Shown here: one piece after another, positions 26,996 to 36,904 of the stretch
Numbering within the stretch: the first letter of the stretch is position 1
How the letters are laid out: every line of letters starts with the position of its first letter
Assembly (NCBI RefSeq): GCF_000820025.1
Contig: NZ_CDBI01000091.1
Location: 147,523 to 211,522, forward strand
Direction: 5' to 3'
DNA from: Aeromonas popoffii
GTDB lineage: Bacteria > Pseudomonadota > Gammaproteobacteria > Enterobacterales > Aeromonadaceae
DNA: 64,000 nt
The notes under the pieces: model-generated
Database searches by the model: none
What the model was told of the DNA's origin: nothing
The model's input: only the letters and a program-made list of their open reading frames with translations
Made by a program: the position numbers and the translations under genes

Positions 26996-28186
26996 ATGAA
27001 CGACGTAATAAAGAAGTTTCTGAAGCTGGAGGCCGCCTCCGGAATAATTCTGATCATGGCAGCCATAGTGGCGATGGTATTGGCCAACACGGTTCTGGCC
27101 GGTGGCTATCAGGCATTCCTCGATACGCCGGTGCAGGTGCGCATCGCCGCTCTCGACATCAACAAGCCGCTGCTGCTCTGGATCAACGACGGTTTCATGG
27201 CAATCTTCTTCCTGCTGGTCGGGCTTGAGGTCAAGCGCGAGATGCTGGAAGGCGCGCTCTCCTCCCGCGTGCAGGCGACCTTCCCGGCCATAGCCGCGGT
27301 CGGCGGCATGTTGGCTCCCGCGCTCATCTACACCTTCTTCAACTACTCGGATGAAGTGGCGCGTGCTGGTTGGGCTATCCCCGCCGCGACCGATATCGCC
27401 TTCGCCCTCGGGGTGATGGCGCTACTGGGCAAGCGGGTGCCGGTCAGCCTCAAGGTGTTCTTGCTGGCGCTGGCCATCATGGACGACCTCGGGGTCATCA
27501 TCATCATTGCGATCTTCTATACCCAGCAGCTGTCGCTGACGGCGCTGGTGGTCAGTATCCTGGCGATCCTGACCCTGCTGTGGATGAATCGGCGTGGCGA
27601 GGACAGGATCGGCCTCTACATGCTGGTGGGTCTGGTGCTCTGGGTCGCGGTACTCAAGTCCGGTGTCCACGCGACCCTGGCTGGCGTCATCGTGGGCTTC
27701 ATGATACCGCTCAACGGCAAGCGTTATGCCTCGCCGCTCAAGCATTTGGAGCACTCGCTGCATCCCTGGAGTGCTTACCTGATACTGCCGCTGTTCGCCT
27801 TTGCCAATGCGGGCGTTCCACTGGGCGGAATAAGCCTGCCGTCCCTGCTGAGCCCTGTGCCCCTTGGCATCATGCTGGGGCTGTTCGTGGGCAAGCCGCT
27901 TGGGGTATTCACCATCAGTTGGCTGGCGGTCAAGCTGGGTATCGCCCAGTTGCCGGCCGGGGTCAACTTCAAGCAGATTTTTGCGGTCAGCATACTGTGT
28001 GGCATTGGCTTTACCATGTCGATGTTCATTGCATCGCTGGCGTTCGAGTACGGCGGATTGGATTACGGCAGCTATTCACGCCTCGGGATCCTGGTGGGAT
28101 CTACGCTGGCGGCAGTGGTCGGTTATTTTGCCCTGCGGATGTCGCTTCCCAACCGTGCGGCGGATCAAAACACGGAGGGGTTATGA
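26996..28186 (+). CDS. nhaA: Na+/H+ antiporter NhaA
   Basis: Exchanges internal Na+ or Li+ for two external protons at alkaline pH. The 396-residue protein has about 12 membrane helices. The paired ion-binding aspartates lie in [12 protein letters not shown], and the unwound-helix region in [18 protein letters not shown]. It starts [16 protein letters not shown]. The next gene overlaps its stop by ATGA, and the LysR gene nhaR follows that one, so the three are probably one unit. E. coli NhaR activates nhaA in response to Na+. Confidence 0.95.
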   Translation: MNDVIKKFLKLEAASGIILIMAAIVAMVLANTVLAGGYQAFLDTPVQVRIAALDINKPLLLWINDGFMAIFFLLVGLEVKREMLEGALSSRVQATFPAIAAVGGMLAPALIYTFFNYSDEVARAGWAIPAATDIAFALGVMALLGKRVPVSLKVFLLALAIMDDLGVIIIIAIFYTQQLSLTALVVSILAILTLLWMNRRGEDRIGLYMLVGLVLWVAVLKSGVHATLAGVIVGFMIPLNGKRYASPLKHLEHSLHPWSAYLILPLFAFANAGVPLGGISLPSLLSPVPLGIMLGLFVGKPLGVFTISWLAVKLGIAQLPAGVNFKQIFAVSILCGIGFTMSMFIASLAFEYGGLDYGSYSRLGILVGSTLAAVVGYFALRMSLPNRAADQNTEGL

Positions 28187-28587
28187 GAAGACTGTTATGG
28201 CTGGTTATGCTGGCGAGCCCGGGGCTCTGGGCGGCCAGTCTGGAAGATTGTCAGCAGGATCCGGCATCAAGCAGCTGCTCTGCTTACCTCAATGGAGTGG
28301 TCGACAGCGCCGTCATGCTGGGGGACAAACAGGCCAAGGCCCAATTCGGTGAGACCTTCGCCGAGCGGGCCCTGAGCAGCCGGGCCGGTGAGCGGGTCAA
28401 GCAGTCCAACAAGCGCTACTGCGGCGAACGGATGCCTGACAAGGCGCGCCTCAAGGCCAGCCTGCAGACGCAGTTCACCGCAAACAAGGTTGACTCGATC
28501 AGCGACATGTATGACATTCTGGCGGTTGAACTCAGCTGCTACCGGAGTCCGCGTACCGCGGGAACCCCATCGGATGTCACACCTTAA
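28183..28587 (+). CDS. Small exported protein, Rap1a/Tai-like
   Basis: A 134-residue protein with signal peptide [18 protein letters not shown]. Its start overlaps the nhaA stop (ATGA) and GGAGGGG lies upstream. The mature part has four cysteines ([37 protein letters not shown]). The spacing of Cys, YLNGVVD, then YCGE and a final Cys resembles the Rap1a/Tai immunity-type fold. That fold is also used by non-immunity periplasmic proteins, and no effector gene is near. The 3' end overlaps nhaR by 14 bases, so the three genes are tightly coupled. The role is unknown; a part in sodium or pH response is only a guess from context. Confidence 0.65.
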   Translation: MRRLLWLVMLASPGLWAASLEDCQQDPASSSCSAYLNGVVDSAVMLGDKQAKAQFGETFAERALSSRAGERVKQSNKRYCGERMPDKARLKASLQTQFTANKVDSISDMYDILAVELSCYRSPRTAGTPSDVTP

Positions 28588-29506
28588 TTACAACCATCTC
28601 TATTATTTTTGGATGACTCAGAAAAAGGGCTCCGTCACTCAAGCGGCGGAAGCCCTCTTTTTGACCCCGCAGACAGTCACCGGCCAGATCAAACTGCTGG
28701 AGCAGCGCCTCGGTGGCAAGTTGCTCAAGCGCAAGGGGCGTTCTCTCGAAGCGACCGAACTGGGCCAGCTGGTATTCCGCTACGCCGACAAGATGTTCAG
28801 CCTCTCCTACGAGATGCTGGATATCGTCAACTACCGCAAGGAGAGCCAGATCCTGTTTGACGTCGGCATCGCCGATGCGCTCTCCAAGCGCCTTGCCAGC
28901 CGGGTACTGCTCTCCGTCATTCCCAACGATGGCTCCATCCACCTGCGCTGCTTCGAATCGACCCACGAGCTGCTGCTGGAACAGCTGAGCGAGCACAAGC
29001 TCGACATGATCCTCTCCGACTGCCCGGTGGACTCAGGCCAGCATGCGGGCCTGTTATCCAAGCGGCTCGGCGGTTGTGGCGTCAGCTTCTTCTGCAAGGT
29101 GCCGTTGCCCGAGAAACCCTTTCCCGCCTGTCTGGAGGAGCGAAAGCTGCTGATCCCGGGGCGCCGTACCGCCATGGGACGCCAGCTGACCCAGTGGTTC
29201 GAGCAGCAAGGCATCTCCCCCAGCATCCTTGGGGAGTTCGACGATGCGGCCCTGATGAAGGCCTTCGGTTTCTTCAACCAGGGCATCTTCATGGCCCCCA
29301 CCATCTATCGGGAGGAGATCCTGGAAGGGGAGGGGGTGAGGCTGCTCGGGGAGACTCAGGATCTGATGGAGGAGTATTACGTCATCTTTGCCGAGCGAAT
29401 GATCCAGCATCCGGCGGTAAAACGGGTGTGCGAGAGCGATTTCTCTTTCCTGTTTGCCGGGGAAGAGGACTTCACCACGATTCAACCGGCAACCCTGTCA
29501 TTTTAA
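28574..29506 (+). CDS. nhaR: LysR-family transcriptional activator NhaR
   Basis: Sodium-responsive activator of nhaA in relatives. I use the ATG at 28574 ([16 protein letters not shown]), giving 310 residues against about 301 for E. coli NhaR. It overlaps the preceding gene by 14 bases. The N-terminal helix-turn-helix holds [20 protein letters not shown]; the effector domain has [18 protein letters not shown] frame open from 28388 adds 62 residues unlike the family. Confidence 0.92.
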   Translation: MSHLNYNHLYYFWMTQKKGSVTQAAEALFLTPQTVTGQIKLLEQRLGGKLLKRKGRSLEATELGQLVFRYADKMFSLSYEMLDIVNYRKESQILFDVGIADALSKRLASRVLLSVIPNDGSIHLRCFESTHELLLEQLSEHKLDMILSDCPVDSGQHAGLLSKRLGGCGVSFFCKVPLPEKPFPACLEERKLLIPGRRTAMGRQLTQWFEQQGISPSILGEFDDAALMKAFGFFNQGIFMAPTIYREEILEGEGVRLLGETQDLMEEYYVIFAERMIQHPAVKRVCESDFSFLFAGEEDFTTIQPATLSF

Positions 29507-29555
29507 ATCGACGGGTCACAGAGTATGATTCTTGCCTCGGACGAGAGGGGATGAG

Positions 29556-29858
29556 ATGCAACTGGAAGAGATGGAGGCGAATGCGAGCCGCGCTGTGGCA
29601 CTGCTCAAGGCACTGGCCAACGAACGACGATTGTTTATTTTGTGTCAGCTGCAGGATCGGGAGCTGTCGGTGGGGGAACTCAACGAGGTGCTCGGGTTGA
29701 GTCAGTCAGCCCTGTCACAGCACTTGGCCGTGCTTCGGCGGGATGGGTTGGTGGAGACGCGAAAAGAGGCCCAGACGGTCTACTATTCGCTGCGCAGCCA
29801 TGAGGTACGCGAAATGATTGCCCTGCTGCACAAACTTTACTGCAGCGCAGATAAATAA
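29556..29858 (+). CDS. hlyU: ArsR/SmtB-family regulator, HlyU-like
   Basis: Winged-helix regulator. The 100-residue protein is close to Vibrio HlyU as I remember it, with shared blocks ALANERRLFILCQL, ELSVGELNEVLGLSQSALSQHL and RRDGLVETRKEAQTVYYSL, each quoted in part. HlyU relieves H-NS silencing of toxin genes in Vibrio. The metal-binding CVCDL motif of arsenic and zinc sensors is absent. Two cysteines (LFILCQL and the C-terminal LYCSADK) match those proposed for redox or persulfide sensing in the HlyU/BigR/SqrR group. Start ATG 29556 follows GAGGGGATGAG; a TTG at 29532 is also in frame. Confidence 0.82.
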   Translation: MQLEEMEANASRAVALLKALANERRLFILCQLQDRELSVGELNEVLGLSQSALSQHLAVLRRDGLVETRKEAQTVYYSLRSHEVREMIALLHKLYCSADK

Positions 29859-29884
29859 AAACCGGCACTGAGGCCGGTTTTTTT
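29857..29884. terminator. Bidirectional terminator between hlyU and rpsT
   Basis: AAAACCGGC-ACTGAG-GCCGGTTTTTTT has a perfect stem with A and T tracts. It serves convergent hlyU and rpsT. Confidence 0.9.
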
Positions 29885-29906
29885 AGCTTTATGCAGCCGA
29901 AGCTGA

Positions 29907-30170
29907 TTAAGCCATAGCTTTGATCTGGGCAGACAGGCGGCTCTTGTGACGAGCAGCTTTGTTCTTGTGGATCAGGCCTTTGGTAGCCATGCGATCCATG
30001 ATCGGCTGAGCGGTAGCAAAAGCGGCAACAGCAGCAGCTTTGTCGCCAGAAGCGATGGCAGCAATTACTTTCTTCAGATAGGTACGGGTCATTGAACGAC
30101 GGCTGGCGTTGTGTTGACGACGTTTCTCTGACTGAATCGCGCGCTTCTTAGCAGATTTGATATTAGCCAA
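29907..30170 (-). CDS. rpsT: 30S ribosomal protein S20
   Basis: Primary 16S rRNA-binding protein of the 30S subunit. The 87 residues start [18 protein letters not shown] and are highly basic and helical. It is divergent from murJ, a neighbourhood shared with E. coli (rpsT, ribF, ileS, lspA), where murJ is elsewhere. Confidence 0.97.
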   Translation of the reverse strand: MANIKSAKKRAIQSEKRRQHNASRRSMTRTYLKKVIAAIASGDKAAAVAAFATAQPIMDRMATKGLIHKNKAARHKSRLSAQIKAMA

Positions 30171-30361
30171 GGTAAAACTCCTAAAACTGTCTTAGCGAGT
30201 GTATTGAAAAGGCCCGGAAATATGCCTTCTCAACCACATATTGTCAAATGATTTGTGCAAATAAACACCGCCCCCCGGTGGTGTGTCTGTTGGGAGGCGG
30301 TTAAACTGTCGGCCGATTCTACCAGCATTCTTTCCATTCTGACAGTTCCAGAGGCTTCGTC

Positions 30362-31921
30362 TTGAGTAAGAAATTGATCAAATCCGGCATGATAGTGTCC
30401 GTAATGACGCTGGCGTCCCGTGTGATGGGCTTGGTTCGCGATGTGGTCATCGCCAATCTGCTCGGCGCCGGGGCGGCTGCAGACGTCTTCTTCTTTGCCA
30501 ACCGTATTCCCAATTTTCTGCGCCGGCTGTTCGCCGAAGGGGCCTTCAACCAGGCTTTTGTTCCCGTGATGACGGAGTACAAGAAGAAGGGTGATGAGCG
30601 CGAGGTGCGCGAATTGCTGGCTGCCGTGGCGGGTACGCTCGGTGGCATAGTCACCATAGTCACCCTGCTCGGGGTGCTGGGCTCGGGCGTGCTGACGGCC
30701 CTGTTCGGCTGGGGCTGGTTCTGGGACTGGTTACATGGCGGGCCAGCAGCCGAAAAGTTCGAGCTGGCCAGCCTGATGCTCAAAATCACCTTCCCCTATC
30801 TCTGGTTCATCACCTTCACCGCCATGGCGGGGGCCATACTCAACACCTTTGGCCGCTTTGCCGTCGCGTCCTTCACGCCGGTGTTTCTTAACCTCACCAT
30901 GATAGCGGCGGCCTGGTGGATCGCACCCTTGATGGAGCGGCCAGAGATAGCTCTTGCCATCGGTGTCTTTCTGGGCGGTCTGGTGCAGTTCCTGTTCCAG
31001 TATCCCTTCCTGCGCCAGATCAACATGCTGGTGTGGCCCAAGTGGGGTTGGCATCATCCCGGGGTGATCAAGATCCGCACCCTGATGATCCCGGCGCTGT
31101 TTGGCGTCTCGGTCAGCCAGATCAACTTGCTGATCAACACTATGCTCGCCTCCTTCCTCGCCACTGGCGCCATCAGCTATCTCTATTACTCGGATCGCCT
31201 GCTGGAGTTCCCCCTCGGCCTGTTTGCGGTGGCCATCAGTACCGTGATCCTGCCTGCGCTGGCCAAGAAGCATGTGGATGAAGACCCGGCCGACTTCTCC
31301 CGCACCATGGACTGGGGGGTGCGCATGGTGATGCTGCTCGGCCTGCCGGCCATGGTGGGCATAGCCGTGTTGCGCGAGCCCATACTGCGAGTGCTCTTCA
31401 TGCGCGGCGAGTTCGGTATGCATGAGGTGAGCATGTCCAGTGCCAGTCTGCTGGCCTCCACGACGGGCCTGCTCTCCCTGATGCTGATCAAGGTACTGGC
31501 GCCGGGTTATTACGCCCGCCAGGATACCCGGACCCCGGTGCGGATCGGGGTGATGTCCATGGTTGCCAACATGGTATGTAACCTCATTTTCATCTTTCCG
31601 CTCGGCTATGTTGGGTTGGCGCTGTCGACCGCTTGCTCAGGCACCTTGAATGCGGCCTTGCTGTTCAAGGGCTTGTATCAGCAATCGGTCTACCGTCCGT
31701 CCCGCAATACCGGGATCTTCTGCCTCAAACTGCTGGTGGCCACTGTGCTGATGGGAGGGCTGCTTGGCTATATGTCACCGGATCTCGCTCAATGGGGCGC
31801 CTGGGGCATGGGCAAGGCTAGCCTGCAGCTGACTATGTTGCTCTGTCTGGGTGGGGCCGTGTATGGCGTCATCCTGCTGGCGCTTGGCATTCGGCCAAGA
31901 CACCTGAGATCGGGTCAGTAG
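30362..31921 (+). CDS. murJ: Lipid II flippase MurJ
   Basis: MOP-superfamily flippase moving lipid II across the inner membrane. The 519-residue protein has about 14 membrane helices. Conserved segments are SVMTLASRVMGLVRDVVIA, RRLFAEGAFNQAFVPV and YYSDRLLEFPLGLFAV. It starts with TTG at 30362 (MSKKLIKSG), preceded by AGAGG. The C-terminal coding sequence (from about 31861) is repeated in decayed form 97 bases downstream, just before the ribF promoter. Confidence 0.95.
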   Translation: MSKKLIKSGMIVSVMTLASRVMGLVRDVVIANLLGAGAAADVFFFANRIPNFLRRLFAEGAFNQAFVPVMTEYKKKGDEREVRELLAAVAGTLGGIVTIVTLLGVLGSGVLTALFGWGWFWDWLHGGPAAEKFELASLMLKITFPYLWFITFTAMAGAILNTFGRFAVASFTPVFLNLTMIAAAWWIAPLMERPEIALAIGVFLGGLVQFLFQYPFLRQINMLVWPKWGWHHPGVIKIRTLMIPALFGVSVSQINLLINTMLASFLATGAISYLYYSDRLLEFPLGLFAVAISTVILPALAKKHVDEDPADFSRTMDWGVRMVMLLGLPAMVGIAVLREPILRVLFMRGEFGMHEVSMSSASLLASTTGLLSLMLIKVLAPGYYARQDTRTPVRIGVMSMVANMVCNLIFIFPLGYVGLALSTACSGTLNAALLFKGLYQQSVYRPSRNTGIFCLKLLVATVLMGGLLGYMSPDLAQWGAWGMGKASLQLTMLLCLGGAVYGVILLALGIRPRHLRSGQ

Positions 31922-32040
31922 CAGGGGTGACCCTGTCTTAATGGGCGGGTGAACCTTGTACGGGATAGTCCTGATGGCGTTCGGCATTCGGAATTTGGCC
32001 AGGATGCCTGAAATCGGGCCATGAGGGCTGACCCTGCCTG
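31861..32040 (+). repeat. Decayed tandem copy of the murJ 3' end (period 97)
   Basis: GTATGGCGTCATCCTGCTGG at 31861 is echoed by GTACGGGATAGTCCTGATGG at 31958. Similarity runs through GGCATTCGG and CCTGA-ATCGGG to GACCCTG. The second copy still reads YGIVLMAFGIR in one frame, against YGVILLALGIR in MurJ, then stops. It is not attached to an open reading frame. Its end overlaps the ribF -35 region. Confidence 0.75.
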
Positions 32041-32056
32041 CCGGCTGATATATAAT
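32028..32056 (+). promoter_or_regulatory. Sigma-70 promoter of ribF-ileS-lspA-fkpB-ispH
   Basis: CTGACC (32028-32033) and a perfect TATAAT (32051-32056) are spaced by 17 bases, 37 bases before the ribF start. The -35 falls inside the decayed murJ copy. Confidence 0.65.
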
Positions 32057-32092
32057 CCGCCGATTTCCATGGCAGCAACGCACAAGGCACTG

Positions 32093-33067
32093 ATGGAGCT
32101 TATTCGCGGCATTCACAATCTCAAGCCCCGTCACCGGGGATGTGTATTAACCATTGGCAACTTTGATGGGGTTCATCAGGGTCACCATGCGGTATTGGCA
32201 CGTCTCAAGGAGAAAGCGGCCCAGCTGGGATTGCCCGCCTGCGTCATGCTGTTCGAACCGCAGCCGCTGGAGTTGTTCGCAGGCAGCGAGGCCCCTGCCC
32301 GGCTGAGCCGGTTGCGGGAGAAGTACGAAGCGCTGCAGGGGCTGCATATCGATCGGATGCTCTGTGTGCGTTTCAGCCACCGTTTTGCCGAGCAAGTCGC
32401 CTCGACCTTCATCGAGCAGTTGCTGGTGGAGAAGCTCGGGGTGCGCTATCTGGTGGTCGGTGACGATTTTCGCTTCGGCAAGGAGCGGGAAGGGGACTTC
32501 CACCTGCTGGAGGAGGCGGGGCAGCGCTTCGGCTTCGAGGTGATCAGCACCCAGAGCTTCCAGCTCGAACGGCAGCGAGTCAGCAGCACCCTGGTGCGTG
32601 AGGCCCTCAAGGCGGGCCGCATGGCCGAGGTGGAGTTGATGCTTGGCCGTCCCTATACCATCAGCGGCCGGGTGGCCCACGGCGACAAGCTGGGGCGCAC
32701 CATAGGTTTTCCTACCGCCAATCTGGCCCTCAAGCGTCAGGTGATCCCGGTCGGTGGCGTGTTTGCGGTGGAAGTGATATGTTCCGGCAAGACCTTCCCC
32801 GGTGTCGCCAATGTGGGTGTGCGGCCGACCTTGAGCGGTACACAAGCCAGATTGGAAGTACATCTATTTGATTTTTCTGGTGATCTATATGGTCAGCAGG
32901 TCAAGGTGCTGCTTCGCCACAAGCTGCGCGAAGAGCAGAAGTTTGCCTCTTTCACTGCCTTGAAAGAGCAGATCGAACGAGATGCCCTGGCGGCCCGAGC
33001 CTGGTTCGGGCTGCCACAATTCAATTTACCCAGCACTCTTTTAGAAAAGAAGGGAACCCAGGACTGA
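32093..33067 (+). CDS. ribF: Bifunctional riboflavin kinase / FMN adenylyltransferase RibF
   Basis: Makes FMN from riboflavin and then FAD. I start at ATG 32093 ([20 protein letters not shown]), giving 324 residues; upstream codons from 32021 do not look conserved. The adenylyltransferase domain (about 1-185) has [16 protein letters not shown] with the nucleotidyltransferase HxGH-type motif. The kinase domain (about 190-310) has [14 protein letters not shown]-type sequence, here [16 protein letters not shown]. Its stop overlaps the ileS start (TGATG). Confidence 0.94.
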   Translation: MELIRGIHNLKPRHRGCVLTIGNFDGVHQGHHAVLARLKEKAAQLGLPACVMLFEPQPLELFAGSEAPARLSRLREKYEALQGLHIDRMLCVRFSHRFAEQVASTFIEQLLVEKLGVRYLVVGDDFRFGKEREGDFHLLEEAGQRFGFEVISTQSFQLERQRVSSTLVREALKAGRMAEVELMLGRPYTISGRVAHGDKLGRTIGFPTANLALKRQVIPVGGVFAVEVICSGKTFPGVANVGVRPTLSGTQARLEVHLFDFSGDLYGQQVKVLLRHKLREEQKFASFTALKEQIERDALAARAWFGLPQFNLPSTLLEKKGTQD

Positions 33068-35928
33068 TGAGCGACTATAAACACACCCTGAATCTTCCGG
33101 AAACCGAGTTTCCGATGCGTGGCGATCTGGCCAAGCGCGAACCCAACATGCTGAAACGTTGGTACGATCAGGATCTCTACGGCGCTATTCGCCGCGCCAA
33201 AGCGGGTAAGCCTTCTTTCATTCTGCATGATGGCCCCCCCTATGCGAACGGCAACATTCACATCGGTCACTCGGTCAACAAGATCCTCAAAGACATCATC
33301 ATCAAGTCCAAGGGCCTTTCTGGTTTCGATTCCCCCTATGTGCCGGGTTGGGATTGCCACGGTCTGCCCATCGAGCTGAAAGTGGAAGGCATGGTCGGCA
33401 AGCCGGGCGAGAAAGTCTCTGCTGCCGAGTTCCGTGCCGAGTGCCGCAAGTACGCCAAGACACAGATCGACGCGCAGAAAGTCGACTTCATCCGTCTGGG
33501 TGTGCTGGGCGACTGGGAACACCCCTATCTGACCATGGATTTTGGCACCGAGGCCAATATCATCCGCTCCATGGCCAAAATTGTTGAAAACGGCCACCTG
33601 CACAAAGGCTCCAAGCCAGTGCACTGGTGTACCGATTGCGGCTCCGCCTTGGCTGAAGCCGAAGTGGAGTACTACGACAAGAACTCCCCCTCCATCGACG
33701 TGCGCTTCAAAGCCGTCGACGAAGCTGCCGTTGTCGCCAGGTTTGACTGCGCCGAAGGCCACCCCGGTAAAGGCCCGATCTCTGCGGTGATCTGGACTAC
33801 TACCCCGTGGACCCTGCCTGCAAACCGTGCCATCGCCATGCATGCTGACCTCGATTATGCGCTGGTGCAGGTTGAAGGCGAGCATCCCGAGCGTCTGATC
33901 CTGGCCGCCGAGCTGGTCAAGGATGTGATGGATCGTGCCGGTATCGAGAAGTTCCACAATCTGGGCTACGCCAAGGGCGCTGCGCTCGAGCTGCAGCGCT
34001 TCAATCACCCCTTCTACAGCTTCGACGTGCCGGTCGTGCTGGGTGACCACGTCACGCTGGATGCCGGTACCGGCGCCGTGCACACGGCTCCTGGCCATGG
34101 TCCGGAAGATTTCGTGGTCGGTCAGAAGTACGGTCTGGAAGTGGCCAACCCGGTTGGCAGCAATGGCGTTTACCTGCCAGATACCGAACTGTTTGCCGGC
34201 CAGCACGTGTTCAAGGCCAACGCCTCTGTGGTCGAGGTGCTGACCGAGCGCGGCGCCCTGCTGCATCACAAGGTGTTCAACCACTCCTACCCGCACTGCT
34301 GGCGTCACAAGACCCCGATCATTTTCCGTGCCACCCCGCAGTGGTTCATCAGCATGGAACAGAAGGGTCTGCGCAAACGCGCGCTGGAAGAGATCGAGCG
34401 CATCGAGCAAGACGGTTTCAAACAGCACGGCCAGAGCGGCTGGGTACCTGCTTGGGGTAAAAACCGTATCCAGGCGATGGTCGAGAACCGTCCTGACTGG
34501 TGTATCTCCCGTCAGCGTACCTGGGGCGTGCCCATCTCCCTGTTTGTCCACAAAGAGACTCAGGCACTGCACCCGGACTCCGTGCGCCTGATGTTTGAAG
34601 TGGCCAAGCGGGTCGAGCAGTCCGGTATCCAGGCATGGTGGGATCTGGACAAGGCCGAACTGCTGGGCAGCGACGCCGACATGTACGACAAGGTGCCCGA
34701 CACCCTGGACGTCTGGTTCGACTCGGGTTCAACCCACTCCTCCGTGGTAGATGCTCGTCCCGAGTTCAACGGGCACTCCGCTGACCTCTATCTGGAAGGC
34801 TCTGACCAGCATCGCGGCTGGTTCATGTCCTCCCTGATGATCGGCGTGGCCATGAAAGACAAGGCTCCCTACAACCAGGTGCTGACTCACGGCTTCACCG
34901 TGGATGGTCAGGGCCGCAAGATGTCCAAGTCCATCGGCAACGTGGTCAGCCCGCAGGACGTAATGAACAAGCTGGGTGCCGACATCCTGCGTCTGTGGGT
35001 AGCGAGCACTGACTACACCGGCGAGATGACCGTCTCCGACGAGATCCTCAAGCGCTCTGCCGATGCTTATCGCCGGATCCGCAACACTGCCCGCTTCCTG
35101 CTGGCCAACCTGAACGGCTTCAATCCGGCGACCGACATGGTGGCACCTGCCGACATGGTCGTGGTGGATCGCTGGGCAGTGGGTCGTGCCAAGGCGGTAC
35201 AGGCCGAGATCGTGACGGCATTCGACGAGTACAACTTCCACGGCGTGACCCAGAAGCTGATGCAGTTCTGCTCCATCGAGATGGGCTCCTTCTATCTGGA
35301 TGTCATCAAGGACCGTCAGTACACCGCCAAGGCTGATAGCCTGGCCCGTCGCTCCTGCCAGACCGCCCTCTATCACATCGCCCAGGCCATGGTGCGTTGG
35401 ATGGCACCCATCATGAGCTTCACCGCTGATGAAATCTGGGCGCTGCTGCCGGGTGAGCGCGGTGAGTTCGTCTTCACCGAAGAGTGGTATGACGGCCTGT
35501 TCGGGCTGGATGCCGGCGAGCAGATGGGTGATGCCTTCTGGGCCGAGATCCTCGCCGTTCGAGGTGAAGTGAACAAGGCGCTGGAAGCGGCCCGTGGCGA
35601 GAAGCGCATCGGTGGTTCCCTGCAGGCCGAACTGACCCTGTTCGCCAAACCGGCTCTGGCCGAGTGCCTGAATGCCCTGGCAGACGAGCTGCGCTTTGTG
35701 CTGCTCACCTCCAAGGCCAAGGTCGTTACTGCTGACAGCGCACCGGAAGGTTCCGTTGCGACCGAGCGCGATGACCTCTGGCTCTGCGTGGCCCAGTCTG
35801 CCGCCGCCAAGTGCGACCGCTGCTGGCACCATGTGGAAGACGTGGGCACCATTGCCGGTCACGAAGAGATCTGTGGCCGCTGTGTGACCAACGTTGAGGG
35901 TGACGGCGAAACTCGTCAATTTGCCTGA
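33067..35928 (+). CDS. ileS: Isoleucyl-tRNA synthetase
   Basis: Charges tRNA-Ile. The 953-residue class Ia synthetase has HIGH as NGNIHIGHS (about 63-67) and KMSKS as [10 protein letters not shown] (about 617-621). An editing domain inserted between them contains the [13 protein letters not shown] segment. The C-terminal zinc site is CDRCWHH and CGRC. Start and stop codons overlap with ribF and lspA (TGATG at both), so translation is coupled along the operon. Confidence 0.97.
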   Translation: MSDYKHTLNLPETEFPMRGDLAKREPNMLKRWYDQDLYGAIRRAKAGKPSFILHDGPPYANGNIHIGHSVNKILKDIIIKSKGLSGFDSPYVPGWDCHGLPIELKVEGMVGKPGEKVSAAEFRAECRKYAKTQIDAQKVDFIRLGVLGDWEHPYLTMDFGTEANIIRSMAKIVENGHLHKGSKPVHWCTDCGSALAEAEVEYYDKNSPSIDVRFKAVDEAAVVARFDCAEGHPGKGPISAVIWTTTPWTLPANRAIAMHADLDYALVQVEGEHPERLILAAELVKDVMDRAGIEKFHNLGYAKGAALELQRFNHPFYSFDVPVVLGDHVTLDAGTGAVHTAPGHGPEDFVVGQKYGLEVANPVGSNGVYLPDTELFAGQHVFKANASVVEVLTERGALLHHKVFNHSYPHCWRHKTPIIFRATPQWFISMEQKGLRKRALEEIERIEQDGFKQHGQSGWVPAWGKNRIQAMVENRPDWCISRQRTWGVPISLFVHKETQALHPDSVRLMFEVAKRVEQSGIQAWWDLDKAELLGSDADMYDKVPDTLDVWFDSGSTHSSVVDARPEFNGHSADLYLEGSDQHRGWFMSSLMIGVAMKDKAPYNQVLTHGFTVDGQGRKMSKSIGNVVSPQDVMNKLGADILRLWVASTDYTGEMTVSDEILKRSADAYRRIRNTARFLLANLNGFNPATDMVAPADMVVVDRWAVGRAKAVQAEIVTAFDEYNFHGVTQKLMQFCSIEMGSFYLDVIKDRQYTAKADSLARRSCQTALYHIAQAMVRWMAPIMSFTADEIWALLPGERGEFVFTEEWYDGLFGLDAGEQMGDAFWAEILAVRGEVNKALEAARGEKRIGGSLQAELTLFAKPALAECLNALADELRFVLLTSKAKVVTADSAPEGSVATERDDLWLCVAQSAAAKCDRCWHHVEDVGTIAGHEEICGRCVTNVEGDGETRQFA

Positions 35929-36443
35929 TGAACATGACTCACAACACTATGCATAACAAAACCGGCCTGCGTTGGCTGTGGCTGGCGGTGCTGGCCTTTG
36001 TACTGGACCAGGCGAGCAAGCTCGCCGTGGTCAAGTTGCTGCCATTTGGTTACCCGGGGGTGGAGATCACCCCCTTCTTCAATCTGGTCCACGTTTACAA
36101 CAAGGGTGCTGCATTCAGCTTCCTGGCTGATCAGGGGGGCTGGCAGCGCTGGTTCTTCGCCGTGCTGGCGTTTGCCATCTGTGGTTTGCTGATCCACTGG
36201 TTGCGCAAGCAATCCGTCACCCAGCGCTGGAGCGGCATCGCCTATTCGCTCATCATCGGTGGCGCCCTTGGCAACGTGTTTGATCGACTGGTGTTGGGCC
36301 ATGTGGTCGATTTCCTCGACTTCTACTGGCAGCGTTCCCATTGGCCGGCATTCAACCTGGCCGACAGCTTCATCTTTATCGGGGCCGCCATGATAGTGCT
36401 GGAAGGCTTCCGTTCCGAGAAGAAGAAGGAGGAGATGGCATGA
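35928..36443 (+). CDS. lspA: Lipoprotein signal peptidase
   Basis: Aspartic protease that cleaves the signal peptide of diacylated prolipoproteins. The 171-residue protein has four membrane helices. The catalytic aspartates lie in NVFDRLVLGHVVDF and FNLADSFIF. Lgt, which acts one step earlier, is encoded at 25.1 kb. The start overlaps the ileS stop, and the stop overlaps the fkpB start. Confidence 0.96.
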   Translation: MNMTHNTMHNKTGLRWLWLAVLAFVLDQASKLAVVKLLPFGYPGVEITPFFNLVHVYNKGAAFSFLADQGGWQRWFFAVLAFAICGLLIHWLRKQSVTQRWSGIAYSLIIGGALGNVFDRLVLGHVVDFLDFYWQRSHWPAFNLADSFIFIGAAMIVLEGFRSEKKKEEMA

Positions 36444-36904
36444 GTCAGCCTATCGCCACCGGGATTACGGCCAACAGCAGCGTGCTGTTCCACTTCACCA
36501 TCAAGCTGGAAGATGGTTCGGTTGCCGACAGCACTGCGCTGCACGGCAAACCGGCCCGTTTACGGATGGGCGATGGCAGCCTGACGCCCACCTTCGAACA
36601 GTGCCTGCTGGGCTTGTACGAGGGCGAGAGCAGGAGCTTCACGCTGGCGCCGGAGCAGGCGTTTGGCCTCTCCAATCCCGACAACATCTACCATCTCGAT
36701 CGTGCCAAATTTGGCGCCGATGTGGAGCCCAAGGTCGGCACCATCATACTGTTCGACCAGCCCAACGGCAGCGAGTTGCCAGGGATCATCCGGGCGGTGG
36801 AAGGCATGTCGGTGACGGTCGATTTCAATCATCCCCTGGCCGGTCATACCGTCACCTTCGAGGTGGAGATCCTGGGTGTTGATGATGAGGAGAAGGTGCA
36901 CTAA
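36440..36904 (+). CDS. fkpB: FKBP-type peptidyl-prolyl isomerase FkpB
   Basis: SlpA/FkpB-type isomerase and chaperone. The 154-residue protein has the FKBP core ([14 protein letters not shown] at about 17-30, [18 protein letters not shown] near 125-142) with an inserted flap domain. The start ATG at 36440 overlaps the lspA stop (ATGA) and follows AGGAGG. An in-frame extension to 36341 lies inside lspA and is not real. The stop overlaps the ispH start (TAATG). The pairing with ispH is conserved widely. Confidence 0.93.
   Translation: MSQPIATGITANSSVLFHFTIKLEDGSVADSTALHGKPARLRMGDGSLTPTFEQCLLGLYEGESRSFTLAPEQAFGLSNPDNIYHLDRAKFGADVEPKVGTIILFDQPNGSELPGIIRAVEGMSVTVDFNHPLAGHTVTFEVEILGVDDEEKVH

Noticed and set aside
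33000-33066. T-box leader before ileS
   Set aside because: ileS starts inside the ribF stop codon with no leader, and T-boxes are not expected in Gammaproteobacteria.
32893-34572. Long minus-strand frame opposite ribF/ileS (559 codons)
   Set aside because: Antisense to highly conserved ileS; composition is that expected from the opposite strand of GC-rich codons.
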